From NCBI RefSeq assembly GCF_003234935.1, contig NZ_QKSB01000001.1, positions 310,001 through 374,000 of the forward strand: DNA of 64,000 bases. Reading direction: 5' to 3'. Every line of letters begins with the position of its first letter. The first letter of the stretch is position 1. This DNA comes from Putridiphycobacter roseus. Lineage in GTDB: Bacteria; Bacteroidota; Bacteroidia; Flavobacteriales_D; Crocinitomicaceae. Under the pieces are notes generated by a model that did no database searches, had not been told where the DNA came from, and was given only the letters and a program-made list of their open reading frames with translations. Positions 8,876 to 18,302 of this stretch are shown in pieces. Both the position numbers and the translations under genes were made by a program.

Positions 8876-9468
8876 GGTTCAATCACCTTTATTAAAGAGT
8901 CATTTCTGTATTTTTCTGTAAAAAGTAAATCCCCATTTTTGTTATAATAAGAAGTGAAGCCATTGCGTAAGCCATTTTGATATGCAGATTCAAAATAGGG
9001 CTGTTCACTATTTGGAAAAACATCAAAACAAGTACCTGTAAACAGCTGCCCCTTAAAGTATTTTTTGATTTCTGACTGGTCTTTTTTCTTGGTCAGCACT
9101 TTACAGTTACACCGTATGCTTTCGTTGGTCAAATCCAATTGTAGCCCTCCTTTGTTAAATTTTTCTTCAAAAATAACCTTCCCATCTCTTCCATAATAAC
9201 TAATCTTCCCATTGATTAAGCCATTTAATATCTGTTTTTCAATATACTTACTTTCTGTACCTTGATATTTAATAATACAAATTCCTGTAAAGGGAGTACC
9301 GTTGTACTGCAACAACCCTTCACCGTCTTCTAATAAATCCTTACAATCACAAGTGGCCAACTCTCCTTTTGATTTGGCTTCTCCAAAAGTTTCCACTTTA
9401 TCAGATTTAGATGCTGTTTGACAACTCATCATCCAAATTAAAAAGGGCAATAAAATTATTCTATTCAT
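8872..9468 (-). CDS. MORN/YwqK-like repeat lipoprotein
   Basis: A 198-residue lipoprotein. The signal peptide ends in a lipobox (WMMSC, Cys at residue 16), so it should be anchored in a membrane. The mature protein has two halves, each opening with a Cys-x-Cys (CDC near 42, CNC near 116), then a 'FTGIC/FTGTC' segment, then MORN/YwqK-like repeats (NGLINGKISYYGRDGKVIFEEKF and NGLRNGFTSYYNKNGDL-type blocks). It therefore looks like an internal duplication. ATG 9468 is preferred over ATG 9477 because it forms an 8-base ATGAATAG overlap with the stop of the NlpC/P60 gene upstream. Such proteins are usually surface-exposed; partners are unknown. Confidence 0.8.
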   Translation of the reverse strand: MNRIILLPFLIWMMSCQTASKSDKVETFGEAKSKGELATCDCKDLLEDGEGLLQYNGTPFTGICIIKYQGTESKYIEKQILNGLINGKISYYGRDGKVIFEEKFNKGGLQLDLTNESIRCNCKVLTKKKDQSEIKKYFKGQLFTGTCFDVFPNSEQPYFESAYQNGLRNGFTSYYNKNGDLLFTEKYRNDSLIKVIEP

Positions 9469-9934
9469 GGATAACATTTTTTATATATAAAAATCTGGCT
9501 TGGTAATTACTTTTATTTAATTCCGTTCGTACAACTCCACTATGCTTTTTGGAGGAGGAGGCATGAATAAACACCAAACTTCCTGCTTCATTAGACAATA
9601 CAATACCAACATGACCAGGTTTTCTAATTTTTGGATTGGTTCCCGTAAACACAATCACATCTCCAGGCTTGGCTTCTGCTAAAGTGATTTTTTTACCATG
9701 CGCGGCATAACCACTGCTTGTTCTAGGGACTTTAAAGTTAAAATTGCGGTAACTATGGTACAAAAAGCCTGAACAATCAAAACCCTTTGAAGTGACACCA
9801 CCATACTGGTAGCGAACCCCAGTAAAAGAAGTCGCGTATTTCACGAGTTCTATTCTGAGTGAATCTTTATCGTCTTGCGCAATTGATTGCGTAAAACTTC
9901 CTAAAAAGAGTAAAATTACCAGTATTTTTGTCAT
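9461..9934 (-). CDS. secreted NlpC/P60 cysteine peptidase
   Basis: A 157-residue protein with a cleavable signal peptide (ends near QSIAQ, residue 20) and one NlpC/P60 domain. The catalytic Cys54 lies in FDCSGF, His108 in PGHVGIV and the third residue, His124, in FIHASS. Enzymes of this family cut the D-Glu to diamino-acid bond in peptidoglycan stem peptides in the periplasm. A -7 element TAACTTTG (reverse of 9945-9952) lies ten bases upstream. It overlaps the MORN-like lipoprotein gene by eight bases, so both are translated from one mRNA. Confidence 0.93.
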   Translation of the reverse strand: MTKILVILLFLGSFTQSIAQDDKDSLRIELVKYATSFTGVRYQYGGVTSKGFDCSGFLYHSYRNFNFKVPRTSSGYAAHGKKITLAEAKPGDVIVFTGTNPKIRKPGHVGIVLSNEAGSLVFIHASSSKKHSGVVRTELNKSNYQARFLYIKNVIHE

Positions 9935-9944
9935 AACTTAAATG

Positions 9945-9952
9945 CAAAGTTA
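9945..9952 (-). promoter_or_regulatory. -7 promoter element of the NlpC/P60-lipoprotein operon
   Basis: On the minus strand this reads TAACTTTG, an exact TAnnTTTG match, ten bases before the ATG at 9934. The divergent WYL gene starts 42 bases away, and a weaker plus-strand box (TAGTTTTA) is at 9964-9971. Confidence 0.6.
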
Positions 9953-9993
9953 ATATGTTTTTATAGTTTTATAATTCAAAAAAGTTTCAAAAA

Positions 9994-11004
9994 ATGTCTC
10001 AAATTAAAAATGCGCAATTAAGATACAGGATTATTGACCGGGCAATCAGTAATAAATATAATCCTTTTCCTAGCAAAGCCCAATTAAGACAAGCTTGTGA
10101 AGAGGCTTTGTATGGAGAATCTGTTGGCGAAAATATTTGTGACTCTACCATAGAAAAAGATTTATTTGCCATGAGAATGGATCATGATGCTCCTATTAAA
10201 TATAGTAAATCAGAAAAAGGATACTTTTATGAGGATGAAAACTATTCGATAGACAACATACCTCTATCTGAAGATGATATTGATGCCATTAAATTTGCGA
10301 CTAAAACCTTAATGCAGTTTAAAGATGTGAACATGTTTAAACAATTTGGTTTCGCCATTGATAAAATATTCGACAGGGTGCACATTTCTAGTAATCCTGT
10401 TGAGCAATCGGTAGATCAACATGTGCAATTTGAAACAGTACCAGAAACAAAAGGTGCTGAATTTTTAGCCGACTTATTAAAAGCCATCAAAACAAAGCAA
10501 ATTGTAAACTTTAATTATACGAGCTTTATTAGTGAAAAAACTAAAAAAAGAACTGTAGTACCGCTTTTTTTAAAAGAATTTAGAAATAGATGGTATTTAA
10601 TAAGTTACAGTTTAGAAAAAAATAAAATTACCACCTTTGGCCTAGATAGAATTACGGATTTAAATTTAGAAGAAGATTATTACATCAAACCAATTGACTT
10701 TAATCCAGAGATTTACTTTAAATACTCTGTTGGTATTACCGCATACGACTCTTCGCCAGAACATATTGAGTTTAAAATTGATAAAATTGGCTCAAAATAT
10801 TTAGAGACCCAACCTTTACACCCTAGTCAAACGTTAATAAAGGTAGGAAAGAATAGAAATACTTTTTCTTTAGAAGTTGTCATTTCTGAAGAGTTAAAAC
10901 GCATCATTCTTAGTTATGGAAATCAGATTGAAGTAATAAAACCTGAACCATTTCGAAAACAAATCATCAATGAAATTATTAACATGACTGAAAGGTATGT
11001 TTGA
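9994..11004 (+). CDS. WYL-domain transcriptional regulator
   Basis: A 336-residue protein. The N-terminal 80 residues resemble a helix-turn-helix region (ICDSTIEKDLFAMR), and the WYL ligand-binding domain covers about 160-260, with the name-giving residues at 200-202 in NRWYLISY. A WCX-like C-terminal extension follows. WYL regulators sense nucleotides or nucleic-acid fragments and often act on stress or defence genes, but no defence gene is nearby. It is divergent from the NlpC/P60 operon and 37 bases upstream of the T9SS protease, either of which it might control (inference). Confidence 0.9.
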   Translation: MSQIKNAQLRYRIIDRAISNKYNPFPSKAQLRQACEEALYGESVGENICDSTIEKDLFAMRMDHDAPIKYSKSEKGYFYEDENYSIDNIPLSEDDIDAIKFATKTLMQFKDVNMFKQFGFAIDKIFDRVHISSNPVEQSVDQHVQFETVPETKGAEFLADLLKAIKTKQIVNFNYTSFISEKTKKRTVVPLFLKEFRNRWYLISYSLEKNKITTFGLDRITDLNLEEDYYIKPIDFNPEIYFKYSVGITAYDSSPEHIEFKIDKIGSKYLETQPLHPSQTLIKVGKNRNTFSLEVVISEELKRIILSYGNQIEVIKPEPFRKQIINEIINMTERYV

Positions 11005-11041
11005 CAAAACAGTCCCGTTAAATTATTAATGCAATACAATT

Positions 11042-13234
11042 ATGATAAGCAAGTCACCCCTTCTACTTTTAATAGTTTTTTTCCTACACAGTACTTTGTT
11101 GGCTCAAATTAATGAAGGAGGCATGCCTATTTCTTTCATCACGCAAAAACATGGCAAAACGATAACTGAAAAGTATGAAGTTAAAACGTTTACCCAGCCT
11201 AATATTGAAGCAATAGAGCAAGAAGACTTACAAGAGGCTGAAAAAGGAAGGCCCTACCGCGTAGCGATCAATGTTCCAGTTAATTTAAACCTACAAAACT
11301 CAGGAACATGGACACTTCTGGATAATGGGGATAAAATTTGGAGACTTGGCATTAAAATTCCAGCAGCCAAAGCCTTGAATATCTATTTCTCTACTCAAAT
11401 TGACCTACCAGTTGGTGGAAAACTACACGCATACAACCAAAAGCATTCTCAATATGTAGGTGCATATACACACTTAACCGACCAATTCAAGGCAATTGAA
11501 ATGATTGAAGGGGAATTGCTTACTCTGGAATACTTTATGCCTGCAGGTTCGCAAACACTTCCTGATTTTAATATTGAATCCGTCGGTTATTTTTACAGAG
11601 GAGTTGGAGAAAGAATTGAATTTTTCACCAATGGAAGACCAGTAGATAGTGACCGTGCAGATGCATGTGAAGTAGATGTTGCTTGTTCAGAAATTCTAGG
11701 TTGGGAATCTGAAAGAGATGCAGTAGTTAGGTATACTTTTGTTACTGGAAACTCCACTTTCTTATGTTCAGGGTCTATTATCAATAATACTGCTGTAGAT
11801 TGCACGCCTTACTTACTTTCGGCAAATCATTGTGGCGAACCTACAAGTTCAAGCCAAATTGCAGATCATACCTGGTACTTTAATTACCAAAGACCCACCT
11901 GCTCTATTGGCAATACCAACCCTTATAATGGTGCGCAATCTCAAACCATGCAAGGTGGCATATTAAAAGCTTCCTCGGAATTAGGCACCCATACCACCAG
12001 CAGCTCTAGCCAATTATCTGGTTCTGATTTTGTATTAATAGAATTGAGTAACACCATACCAACCAGCTACAATGCTTATTACGCAGGTTGGAATAGAACA
12101 AGTTCTGGTGCTACTTCGGGGGTAAGCATACATCATCCTGCAGGAGACGAAAAAAAGATCTCTACTTTCTCAAGCACTACTGCAACGGCTACCTACAACA
12201 GTGGTTGGGCTGGCGCACATTGGGAAGTTTATTGGGATGCAACAGCAAATGGTCATGGTGTAACTGAAGGCGGCTCTTCAGGGTCTCCCCTATTTAATTC
12301 ATCCAAAGAAATTATTGGCCACCTTTCTGGTGGTGCGGCTTCTTGTGCCAACACTAGTGAATCCGACTTATATGGTAAATTTAATAAAGCATGGAGCCTT
12401 GATGGAAACACCATTAATTCTCAATTAAAGTCTTGGTTAGACCCAAACAACACCGGTTTGACAAGTCTAGCTGGTACTTATGCGCCATGCGGCAGCACTA
12501 GCACTACTTATTGTACGGCCACTTCTGCAACCTGTGATGAATTCATTAGAAGTGTCACTTTAGGCGGAATTGCCAATACAACAAATTGCAATTATTATAC
12601 CCACTATTGGCAAAACCAACCGATTGATATGGCAATTGGTTTATCTTATATGCTGCAAGTTAACACTGCTGTTGTTGGGGATAGTATTATTTATTTTTAT
12701 GATGGGGATCAATTGGCTGCCTGGATAGACTGGAACAGTGATGGCGACTTTGATGATGCAGGGGAATTGGCTTTGTCCCATACTTTTACCACATCATCTA
12801 GTTTACCCCGCCAGTCCATCATCTCTGTCCCTTTTAACGCAACTCCTGGTGAAACTAGAATGCGTATTCGAATCACTTATGACACCTCTATTGATGGGCC
12901 TATTTCTCCTTGTGGCAACTCTGAATTTGGAGAAGTAGAAGATTATCAAATAAATATTACTGGCACACCATTATCGACCTTATCAGAAAAAGAATCTTCG
13001 CCATTATTAATTTACCCAAACCCCTCTTCAGGAATTTTTAATTTAAAAATCAATGCTGAAGGGAATAACATTCACCAAATAAGTATCTATAATACGCAGG
13101 GTGCAATTATTAAAAGTATAAACACCAATAATAACAGCACTCAAATTGACCTTACAGAATTATCAAAAGGGGTATATTTTGTACACTTAATCAGTGCCAA
13201 TGAAAAGTACATTAGAAAAATAATTTTGAACTAA
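11042..13234 (+). CDS. T9SS-secreted trypsin-like serine endopeptidase with GEVED domain
   Basis: A 730-residue secreted enzyme. A signal peptide (to about AQ22) and a propeptide are followed by a chymotrypsin-fold domain like lysyl endopeptidase: His263 in SANHCG, Asp329 in GSDFVL and Ser413 in GGSSGSP, plus several cysteines for disulfides. A GEVED domain follows (FGEVEDYQI near 635), then a type A T9SS sorting domain (IYPNPSSGIF near 656, ending KIILN). It should be cut and attached to the cell surface or released. It probably degrades proteins outside the cell. Its stop abuts that of the convergent CoA transferase gene with no base between. Confidence 0.93.
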   Translation: MISKSPLLLLIVFFLHSTLLAQINEGGMPISFITQKHGKTITEKYEVKTFTQPNIEAIEQEDLQEAEKGRPYRVAINVPVNLNLQNSGTWTLLDNGDKIWRLGIKIPAAKALNIYFSTQIDLPVGGKLHAYNQKHSQYVGAYTHLTDQFKAIEMIEGELLTLEYFMPAGSQTLPDFNIESVGYFYRGVGERIEFFTNGRPVDSDRADACEVDVACSEILGWESERDAVVRYTFVTGNSTFLCSGSIINNTAVDCTPYLLSANHCGEPTSSSQIADHTWYFNYQRPTCSIGNTNPYNGAQSQTMQGGILKASSELGTHTTSSSSQLSGSDFVLIELSNTIPTSYNAYYAGWNRTSSGATSGVSIHHPAGDEKKISTFSSTTATATYNSGWAGAHWEVYWDATANGHGVTEGGSSGSPLFNSSKEIIGHLSGGAASCANTSESDLYGKFNKAWSLDGNTINSQLKSWLDPNNTGLTSLAGTYAPCGSTSTTYCTATSATCDEFIRSVTLGGIANTTNCNYYTHYWQNQPIDMAIGLSYMLQVNTAVVGDSIIYFYDGDQLAAWIDWNSDGDFDDAGELALSHTFTTSSSLPRQSIISVPFNATPGETRMRIRITYDTSIDGPISPCGNSEFGEVEDYQINITGTPLSTLSEKESSPLLIYPNPSSGIFNLKINAEGNNIHQISIYNTQGAIIKSINTNNNSTQIDLTELSKGVYFVHLISANEKYIRKIILN

Positions 13235-14296
13235 TTAACTGATTTTAAAAGCAATGGACTTTACCACTTTGATGGGTTGCTTTTCGATAAAACTTTCCAG
13301 AACTAAAGATTTTGAAGCCTGTACTTCAAATACTTTTTGTATGTTTTTTATTTCTCCAGCAGGAATGAAGTGAGTATGGCAAAAATCTAAGAGTGGCTCC
13401 CCCTTCATTAAAGCAATTTTTTTCTGCATTAATTCACTTAACAAAACCCTATTCACTACCCGTTCGGCATTACTTTTAAAAGACGCATCATGCACTAATG
13501 GACTTAAGTTCAAATGATCCATTAATAGTCTAAATTGTTTATCACTCCCAATTGCAAAAGTTATTTTCAAGGCATCTTTGGTCTCAAACAATTCTCCGTA
13601 GGGTGCAATATTAGGGTGTAAACTGCCTATTGGTTTCGCAATGTGATTTGCCATTAAAAAATTACTTGCTTGATTCACTAAAGAAGTAATAGCGGCATCA
13701 TATAAAGAAACCGTAACTAGGGCACCTTTGTCTTCTTTTCGATTTAATAAAGCGATTAAAAGTCCTTCTTTTAACTGATGAGCAGCCAATATATCAATCA
13801 TGGCAACAGGCATTTTTATTGGACCAGAATTAGACGTGCCATTCATGGCCATATATCCTGTTTCCGCTTGCAATATTAAGTCATAAGCCACCCGATCTGA
13901 ATCGACACCAAAACCATTAATAGCCCCATATATTAAAGAAGGATTTAAGGCCTTTAATGTTTTATAGTCCAGCTTAAATTTAAAGTCATCCCCTTTTTTA
14001 AAATTTGTAATTACAATATCCGCTTCTCGAATTAATTGCAAGACCTGTTGGAAATCATCCGTATCTAATAAATCCAAAAACAAGTGTTGTTTTCCATAAT
14101 TTACAGCTGCAAAATAAGCACTGGATGACTTGGACTTGTCCTCCGTTGGTAATTTCCAAGTACGGGTTACATCTCCTTTATTTTTTTTATTTTCTATCTT
14201 AATTACCTGCGCACCTAACTCTGCAAAAAACATACCTACAGCTGGTCCAGCCAATACACTTGCCAGTTCCACTACCTTTAGATTTTCTAGTCTCAT
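13235..14296 (-). CDS. CaiB/BaiF family (type III) CoA transferase
   Basis: A 353-residue cytoplasmic enzyme. The N-terminal block LKVVELASVLAGPAVGMFFAELGA followed by KIENKKNKGD is the hallmark of this family, here slightly shortened in the quoted form: it spans residues 5-50. Internal GPIKMPVAMIDILAA and the ending with a KVVKSIAF block fit too. It moves CoA between acyl groups; the acids are unknown. The start is the ATG at 14296, one base after the TGA of the sensor kinase gene; an upstream in-frame ATG at 14347 would overlap the kinase by 50 bases. It is probably the last gene of the regulator-kinase operon. Confidence 0.9.
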   Translation of the reverse strand: MRLENLKVVELASVLAGPAVGMFFAELGAQVIKIENKKNKGDVTRTWKLPTEDKSKSSSAYFAAVNYGKQHLFLDLLDTDDFQQVLQLIREADIVITNFKKGDDFKFKLDYKTLKALNPSLIYGAINGFGVDSDRVAYDLILQAETGYMAMNGTSNSGPIKMPVAMIDILAAHQLKEGLLIALLNRKEDKGALVTVSLYDAAITSLVNQASNFLMANHIAKPIGSLHPNIAPYGELFETKDALKITFAIGSDKQFRLLMDHLNLSPLVHDASFKSNAERVVNRVLLSELMQKKIALMKGEPLLDFCHTHFIPAGEIKNIQKVFEVQASKSLVLESFIEKQPIKVVKSIAFKIS

Positions 14297-14297
14297 G

Positions 14298-17246
14298 TCA
14301 ATTAATTGGTAATTTAATAATAACTTTTGTTCCTGCGGAATGTCCATTTTTATTCACCTGAAAAGGACCAATAATCATTAGTTTATCGCCATTAATTTTC
14401 CTTAATAACTCAATCCTATTTGCGGTAATCTCCATCCCTTGAGATTTGTGATCTCCATCAAATGAAGTTTTTTCTTGTAAACTAGAATCTATTCCTACAC
14501 CATCATCTTCTACCTCGAATATGATAGAATCATGCTCGCTTTTAATGTGCACTTTAATAAATCCTTTTTCAGCTTTTGGTAAAACACCATGAATGATACT
14601 ATTCTCTACAAAAGGTTGCAGTATCATAGAGGGCACGTGGATCATTTCTACATCTACATTATCGTCTACAATTACGGTGTAATCGAATTTTTCATTAAAG
14701 CGCATTTTCTCTAAAGAAAGGTATAAATTAATTCGCTCTATTTCGTCATTTAAGTTGACTAAGAAATTTGGTTGGGTAGAGGAATCGAGATTCTTTCGAA
14801 TCAATTTGGCAAAACTAGTCAAGTACTTATTTGCTGATTTTTTATCCGAACTATTAATAAAATATTGAATCGAATTTAAAGAATTAAAGATAAAATGTCG
14901 ATTCATACTTGCGTTTAAAGACTGCTGCTCAAGGTTACGCAGCTTATTTTCAGAAACCAATCGGTCGTTATCTTGCTTTTGTTTAATGGTCGCAATCCGT
15001 GCATTGAATAAATACATAAATGCGCCAACACCAAAAATAATTCCTAATAAAATAAACCACCACCGCTGCCAATAAGGTCTTAAAATCTCAATTTTCATGA
15101 CTACGGGGTTAGTCCATTCCAGGTTTTTATTGGCCGACTTGACTTGAAACTCATAAGAGCCTGGGCTAATAAAGGAATAACTCACCTTATTCTCCTTGGT
15201 CACTGGCGACCATTTTTCTTCCGCTCCCAAAAGCCGATAAGTGTAATAAACATTTTCTGGATTCTTATTGTTAATCCCTATAAAATCAAAAGTCAAGTGA
15301 TTTTTTTTATACGGAAACTGAATTTCTTTTGGCACCCCAGTCGCAAAAAAGCCATTTGTTTTATACTGATGATAATCAAAATCTTCCTTAAACAAACGAA
15401 TACCAGTGATAGACAAATTAGGCAAGTTATAACTGAAAAATACAGGATTCAAACTAGGATCAATTCGAACTAAACCACTAGAAGTCCCTACCCAAATAAA
15501 ATGGGCTTTATCTTCAAACAATGCATTTAAATTGGATTCCATATCTACTAAACCTTCGGACAAAGTATAATGGTAAATACCTGGCACAGAACTTATCGGG
15601 TCCAAACTACCAATCATATATACGCCATTGGTTGTACTTACCCAAATCCTATTGAACTCATCTTTAATCAGTCCCATTACATTTTTCGATTTATAATTAG
15701 ACTCATCTAATTCAAAAATGTGATTTTTATAGTCCGCCGATACAATAAAGAGTCCATTAGTAGTTCCAACCCAACAATTACCATAGCTATCTATACAAAC
15801 TGTATTTACGTTATTCTCCGGAATTTCTATTTTTCGAAAAGGCATATCTAACAAACTTTCATCTTGCCAATACAATCCATCTCTTGTTGCCAAGTAGACC
15901 GTGCTTCCGTGACTCACAATTTTATTAATGTCCAATTCTTGCGTAGCAGTAACAGCTACTATGACATCTTTTTCCAATTTCCACAATCCTGAATTCCCGC
16001 CAAATAACAAGGTATTATTTCTTAATTGATAAATACTCCTAATCTTCCCAACGACTTGCTTAGTCATTGCTTCTTTATAAATTTGGTCCCCCTTAAAGCA
16101 TTGCAGTCCATTTGTCATTCCAACCCAAGCAAAATTTTGATTATCGACAAAATTTGCCCAGACAGAATTATGATTTAAAATAGATTCATTATCAATATTT
16201 GTAACATTTTGACGGCGTTTATAAATGGTTAAACCCTTGTCGTATGTCCCAAAAATTAAATTTCCATTTTTAAATTGACCAATACTCATAACGATATCTG
16301 AGCTTAACCCGTCTTTTACAGTATAAGTCAACAAAGACTTACCCGAAAACTTCAACAATCCTTTGCCATAAGTACCAATCCAAACATTCCCTTCAATATC
16401 TTTAAATACCGTTTTTATTGAATTAATCACCAAGCCATTTTGCTCCGTAAAGTATGTTACAGAATCATTCATTATTTCAATTACCCCAAAGTTTGAAGCA
16501 GCCCACATACTTACCTCATCCACAAACAAACTGCGAATTGGAATATCTTGCACATTATAATGCTTTACCGCGTCTGTAGACAAATCCATGGTATAAATAC
16601 CAGTATTGAAAGTAGCGAGGTATAGCTTATGCTTACGCCAAATCACATCACTTAAATTTAGCGTGGTGTCAAATTGTTTATCAAATAAAGAGAACTGGCT
16701 ATTTTTATAGACATACAAACCCAAATTTGTTGCACAATAAATCTCCCCTTGCCCTCCTAAGCTTAAAGCTCGTATTTTTAATCCTGCAATTTTAGTTGAA
16801 AAAACGACCCTAAAACCTGAACCGTTAAAAAGCAACAACTCACTATTACTGCATAAAACAAAATTACTATCCACTTCAATAATATCATTAATCCTTTCTG
16901 CATTATCAAAATAGTAAGATGAAAACCGACCATTTTCATACTTTGAAATCCCCCTAGGCGTAACTGCCCATAGCTCACTTTTTTTATTATATATTACATG
17001 CGTAATTACATTATCAGACAAACCATCATCAATGGAAAAATTGGTGAACTTCTGACTATTAAACAAACTTAAACCAGACTGTGTTCCAAGCCATAAATTT
17101 CCCAAATTATCCTGGCATATATCCGTCACTTGAGATTGTGCCAACCCTTCTTTTACACCGAAAGTGATAAAATTATACTGCTGTGCACTTAAAAAAGTAG
17201 TGTTTAAAATGATGAAAATGAATAAAAATAAACCCTTCAAAATCAC
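14298..17246 (-). CDS. two-component propeller sensor histidine kinase, LytS/His_kinase type
   Basis: A 982-residue inner-membrane sensor. After a signal peptide (ends near SAQQ, residue 22) come about 620 residues of beta-propeller repeats ending in blades such as GNLWLGTQSGL and GNVWIGTYGKGL. A Y_Y_Y domain and one membrane helix (near 725-750) follow, then a coiled linker and the kinase: His784 in NRHFIFNSLNS, N-box PFVENSIIHG at 878-887, and G-box EDDGVGID near 914. The periplasmic propeller senses an unknown ligand. The stop is one base from the CoA transferase start, and the start overlaps the response regulator by four bases (ATGA). Confidence 0.95.
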   Translation of the reverse strand: MILKGLFLFIFIILNTTFLSAQQYNFITFGVKEGLAQSQVTDICQDNLGNLWLGTQSGLSLFNSQKFTNFSIDDGLSDNVITHVIYNKKSELWAVTPRGISKYENGRFSSYYFDNAERINDIIEVDSNFVLCSNSELLLFNGSGFRVVFSTKIAGLKIRALSLGGQGEIYCATNLGLYVYKNSQFSLFDKQFDTTLNLSDVIWRKHKLYLATFNTGIYTMDLSTDAVKHYNVQDIPIRSLFVDEVSMWAASNFGVIEIMNDSVTYFTEQNGLVINSIKTVFKDIEGNVWIGTYGKGLLKFSGKSLLTYTVKDGLSSDIVMSIGQFKNGNLIFGTYDKGLTIYKRRQNVTNIDNESILNHNSVWANFVDNQNFAWVGMTNGLQCFKGDQIYKEAMTKQVVGKIRSIYQLRNNTLLFGGNSGLWKLEKDVIVAVTATQELDINKIVSHGSTVYLATRDGLYWQDESLLDMPFRKIEIPENNVNTVCIDSYGNCWVGTTNGLFIVSADYKNHIFELDESNYKSKNVMGLIKDEFNRIWVSTTNGVYMIGSLDPISSVPGIYHYTLSEGLVDMESNLNALFEDKAHFIWVGTSSGLVRIDPSLNPVFFSYNLPNLSITGIRLFKEDFDYHQYKTNGFFATGVPKEIQFPYKKNHLTFDFIGINNKNPENVYYTYRLLGAEEKWSPVTKENKVSYSFISPGSYEFQVKSANKNLEWTNPVVMKIEILRPYWQRWWFILLGIIFGVGAFMYLFNARIATIKQKQDNDRLVSENKLRNLEQQSLNASMNRHFIFNSLNSIQYFINSSDKKSANKYLTSFAKLIRKNLDSSTQPNFLVNLNDEIERINLYLSLEKMRFNEKFDYTVIVDDNVDVEMIHVPSMILQPFVENSIIHGVLPKAEKGFIKVHIKSEHDSIIFEVEDDGVGIDSSLQEKTSFDGDHKSQGMEITANRIELLRKINGDKLMIIGPFQVNKNGHSAGTKVIIKLPIN

Positions 17247-18019
17247 AAATGTTTTAAAGTTTTCACAAAGGTAGAAACCCTATTTCTTGCGACTGGCAAT
17301 ACCGTACCATTCTTTAAAATTGCCATGTGTCCATCATCATTTAAATATTCTTTTAATGCATCTAAATTGATAATATGAGATTTATGGATTCGATAAAACT
17401 CATCAGGGTTTAGAATACTTTCATACACCTTTAAGGTACGTGTATCTAAATACCGTTTCCCGTCGGTAAAGTGAAGCATGGTACAATTACCAGAAGCCTC
17501 AAGATTTACTATGTTTTTCGTTTCAATTAGTTTAATTCCTTTCGTATGAGAAATGGCAATTTTTTTACCATATCCCTTTTGCTGTAAATTAGTAGATAGG
17601 TTTTGAATGGAATCAAAATAGGTGTTATAATTATCTGGCAATTGCTGAAACAAAGCTTTTGATTCTTCTACTTTTTGAACAGCATTAATCAATTCATCTG
17701 CATCAATAGGCTTTAACACGTAATGCACCGCATTTGCATTAAAAGCTTTCATGGCATAATCTTTAAAGGCAGTTACAAAAATGACAAAGAAATCTCTTTT
17801 TTCTAATGACTCCAATAAATCAAAGCCTTCCGCCCCTCTAGGCATTCGAATATCTAAAAAAATCAAATCTGGATTTAATTTTTCTATTTTTTCCTTCGCT
17901 TCTATTACGCCGCCTGCTTCACCTATTACTTCTACATTTTTACAATTATCCTCTAGAATCATTTCTAGATTTTTCCTTGCCAATTCTTCGTCGTCTATAA
18001 TTAAAGCCCTTAATCCCAT
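17243..18019 (-). CDS. LytTR family response regulator
   Basis: A 258-residue cytoplasmic regulator. The receiver domain (1-125) has Asp9 and Asp10 in the acidic pocket, phospho-acceptor Asp56 in IFLDIRMP, Thr in VTAF, and Lys in LKPID. The LytTR DNA-binding domain occupies about 155-258. It forms an ATGA-overlapping pair with the propeller kinase downstream, its cognate partner. A TATCTTTA box lies upstream at 18039-18046. Targets are unknown; LytTR proteins bind direct repeats near promoters, so the adjacent 284-base gap is one place to look. Confidence 0.94.
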   Translation of the reverse strand: MGLRALIIDDEELARKNLEMILEDNCKNVEVIGEAGGVIEAKEKIEKLNPDLIFLDIRMPRGAEGFDLLESLEKRDFFVIFVTAFKDYAMKAFNANAVHYVLKPIDADELINAVQKVEESKALFQQLPDNYNTYFDSIQNLSTNLQQKGYGKKIAISHTKGIKLIETKNIVNLEASGNCTMLHFTDGKRYLDTRTLKVYESILNPDEFYRIHKSHIINLDALKEYLNDDGHMAILKNGTVLPVARNRVSTFVKTLKHL

Positions 18020-18038
18020 TCTTTTCTTATTTTATGTA

Positions 18039-18046
18039 TAAAGATA
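18039..18046 (-). promoter_or_regulatory. -7-like element of the LytTR/kinase operon
   Basis: Read on the minus strand the box is TATCTTTA, one mismatch to TAnnTTTG, 19 bases upstream of the ATG at 18019. The region between 18047 and 18158 is shared with a divergent promoter at 18159-18166. Confidence 0.4.
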
Positions 18047-18158
18047 CGAAATTAGACTATCTATACAATCCCTTTAAATCTTAATTCACTACATTTTAGT
18101 AAACAAAGCTTACCAGCAATTATTTACATGACTTAAACGGCTTGAATTCTCACTAAAT

Positions 18159-18166
18159 TAGCTTTG
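18159..18166 (+). promoter_or_regulatory. -7 promoter element of a tiny transcription unit
   Basis: TAGCTTTG is an exact TAnnTTTG match with a TTG at 18142-18144 as a possible, closely spaced -33 contact. It points away from the LytTR operon and is followed by an 18-codon frame and an intrinsic terminator. Confidence 0.5.
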
Positions 18167-18186
18167 AATCTTTAATACACACACAC

Positions 18187-18243
18187 ATGAAAAAACGTAT
18201 ACATCATCAAAAAATTTGGATTTTTAATGACAATGGGAATTAA
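18187..18243 (+). CDS. 18-residue orphan peptide frame
   Basis: A short frame, ATG at 18187 to TAA at 18243, lies between a perfect -7 element (18159-18166) and a strong terminator (18255-18279), so a transcript of roughly 110 bases would carry little else. The peptide starts MKKRIHHQ and ends WIFNDNGN: basic N-terminal half, aromatic middle, polar end. There is no signal peptide. It could be a true micropeptide, or the transcript could be a small RNA that happens to contain the frame. No family is recognised. Confidence 0.35.
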   Translation: MKKRIHHQKIWIFNDNGN

Positions 18244-18248
18244 AAATT

Positions 18249-18279
18249 AAAAAAGGCAACTCAAAGAGTTGCCTTTTTT
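18249..18279. terminator. bidirectional Rho-independent terminator
   Basis: A perfect 8-bp stem (GGCAACTC at 18255-18262, GAGTTGCC at 18266-18273) with a three-base loop is flanked by six A on the left and six T on the right. It can end both the short plus-strand unit and the minus-strand 1515-residue gene, whose stop is at 18303. Confidence 0.9.
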
Positions 18280-18302
18280 AATTCAATTACTTTTTTTTAT
18301 TT

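Noticed and set aside
9994..11004. WYL regulator as marker of a defence island
   Set aside because: No nuclease, toxin, restriction or CBASS-type gene lies nearby; neighbours are housekeeping or secreted enzymes.
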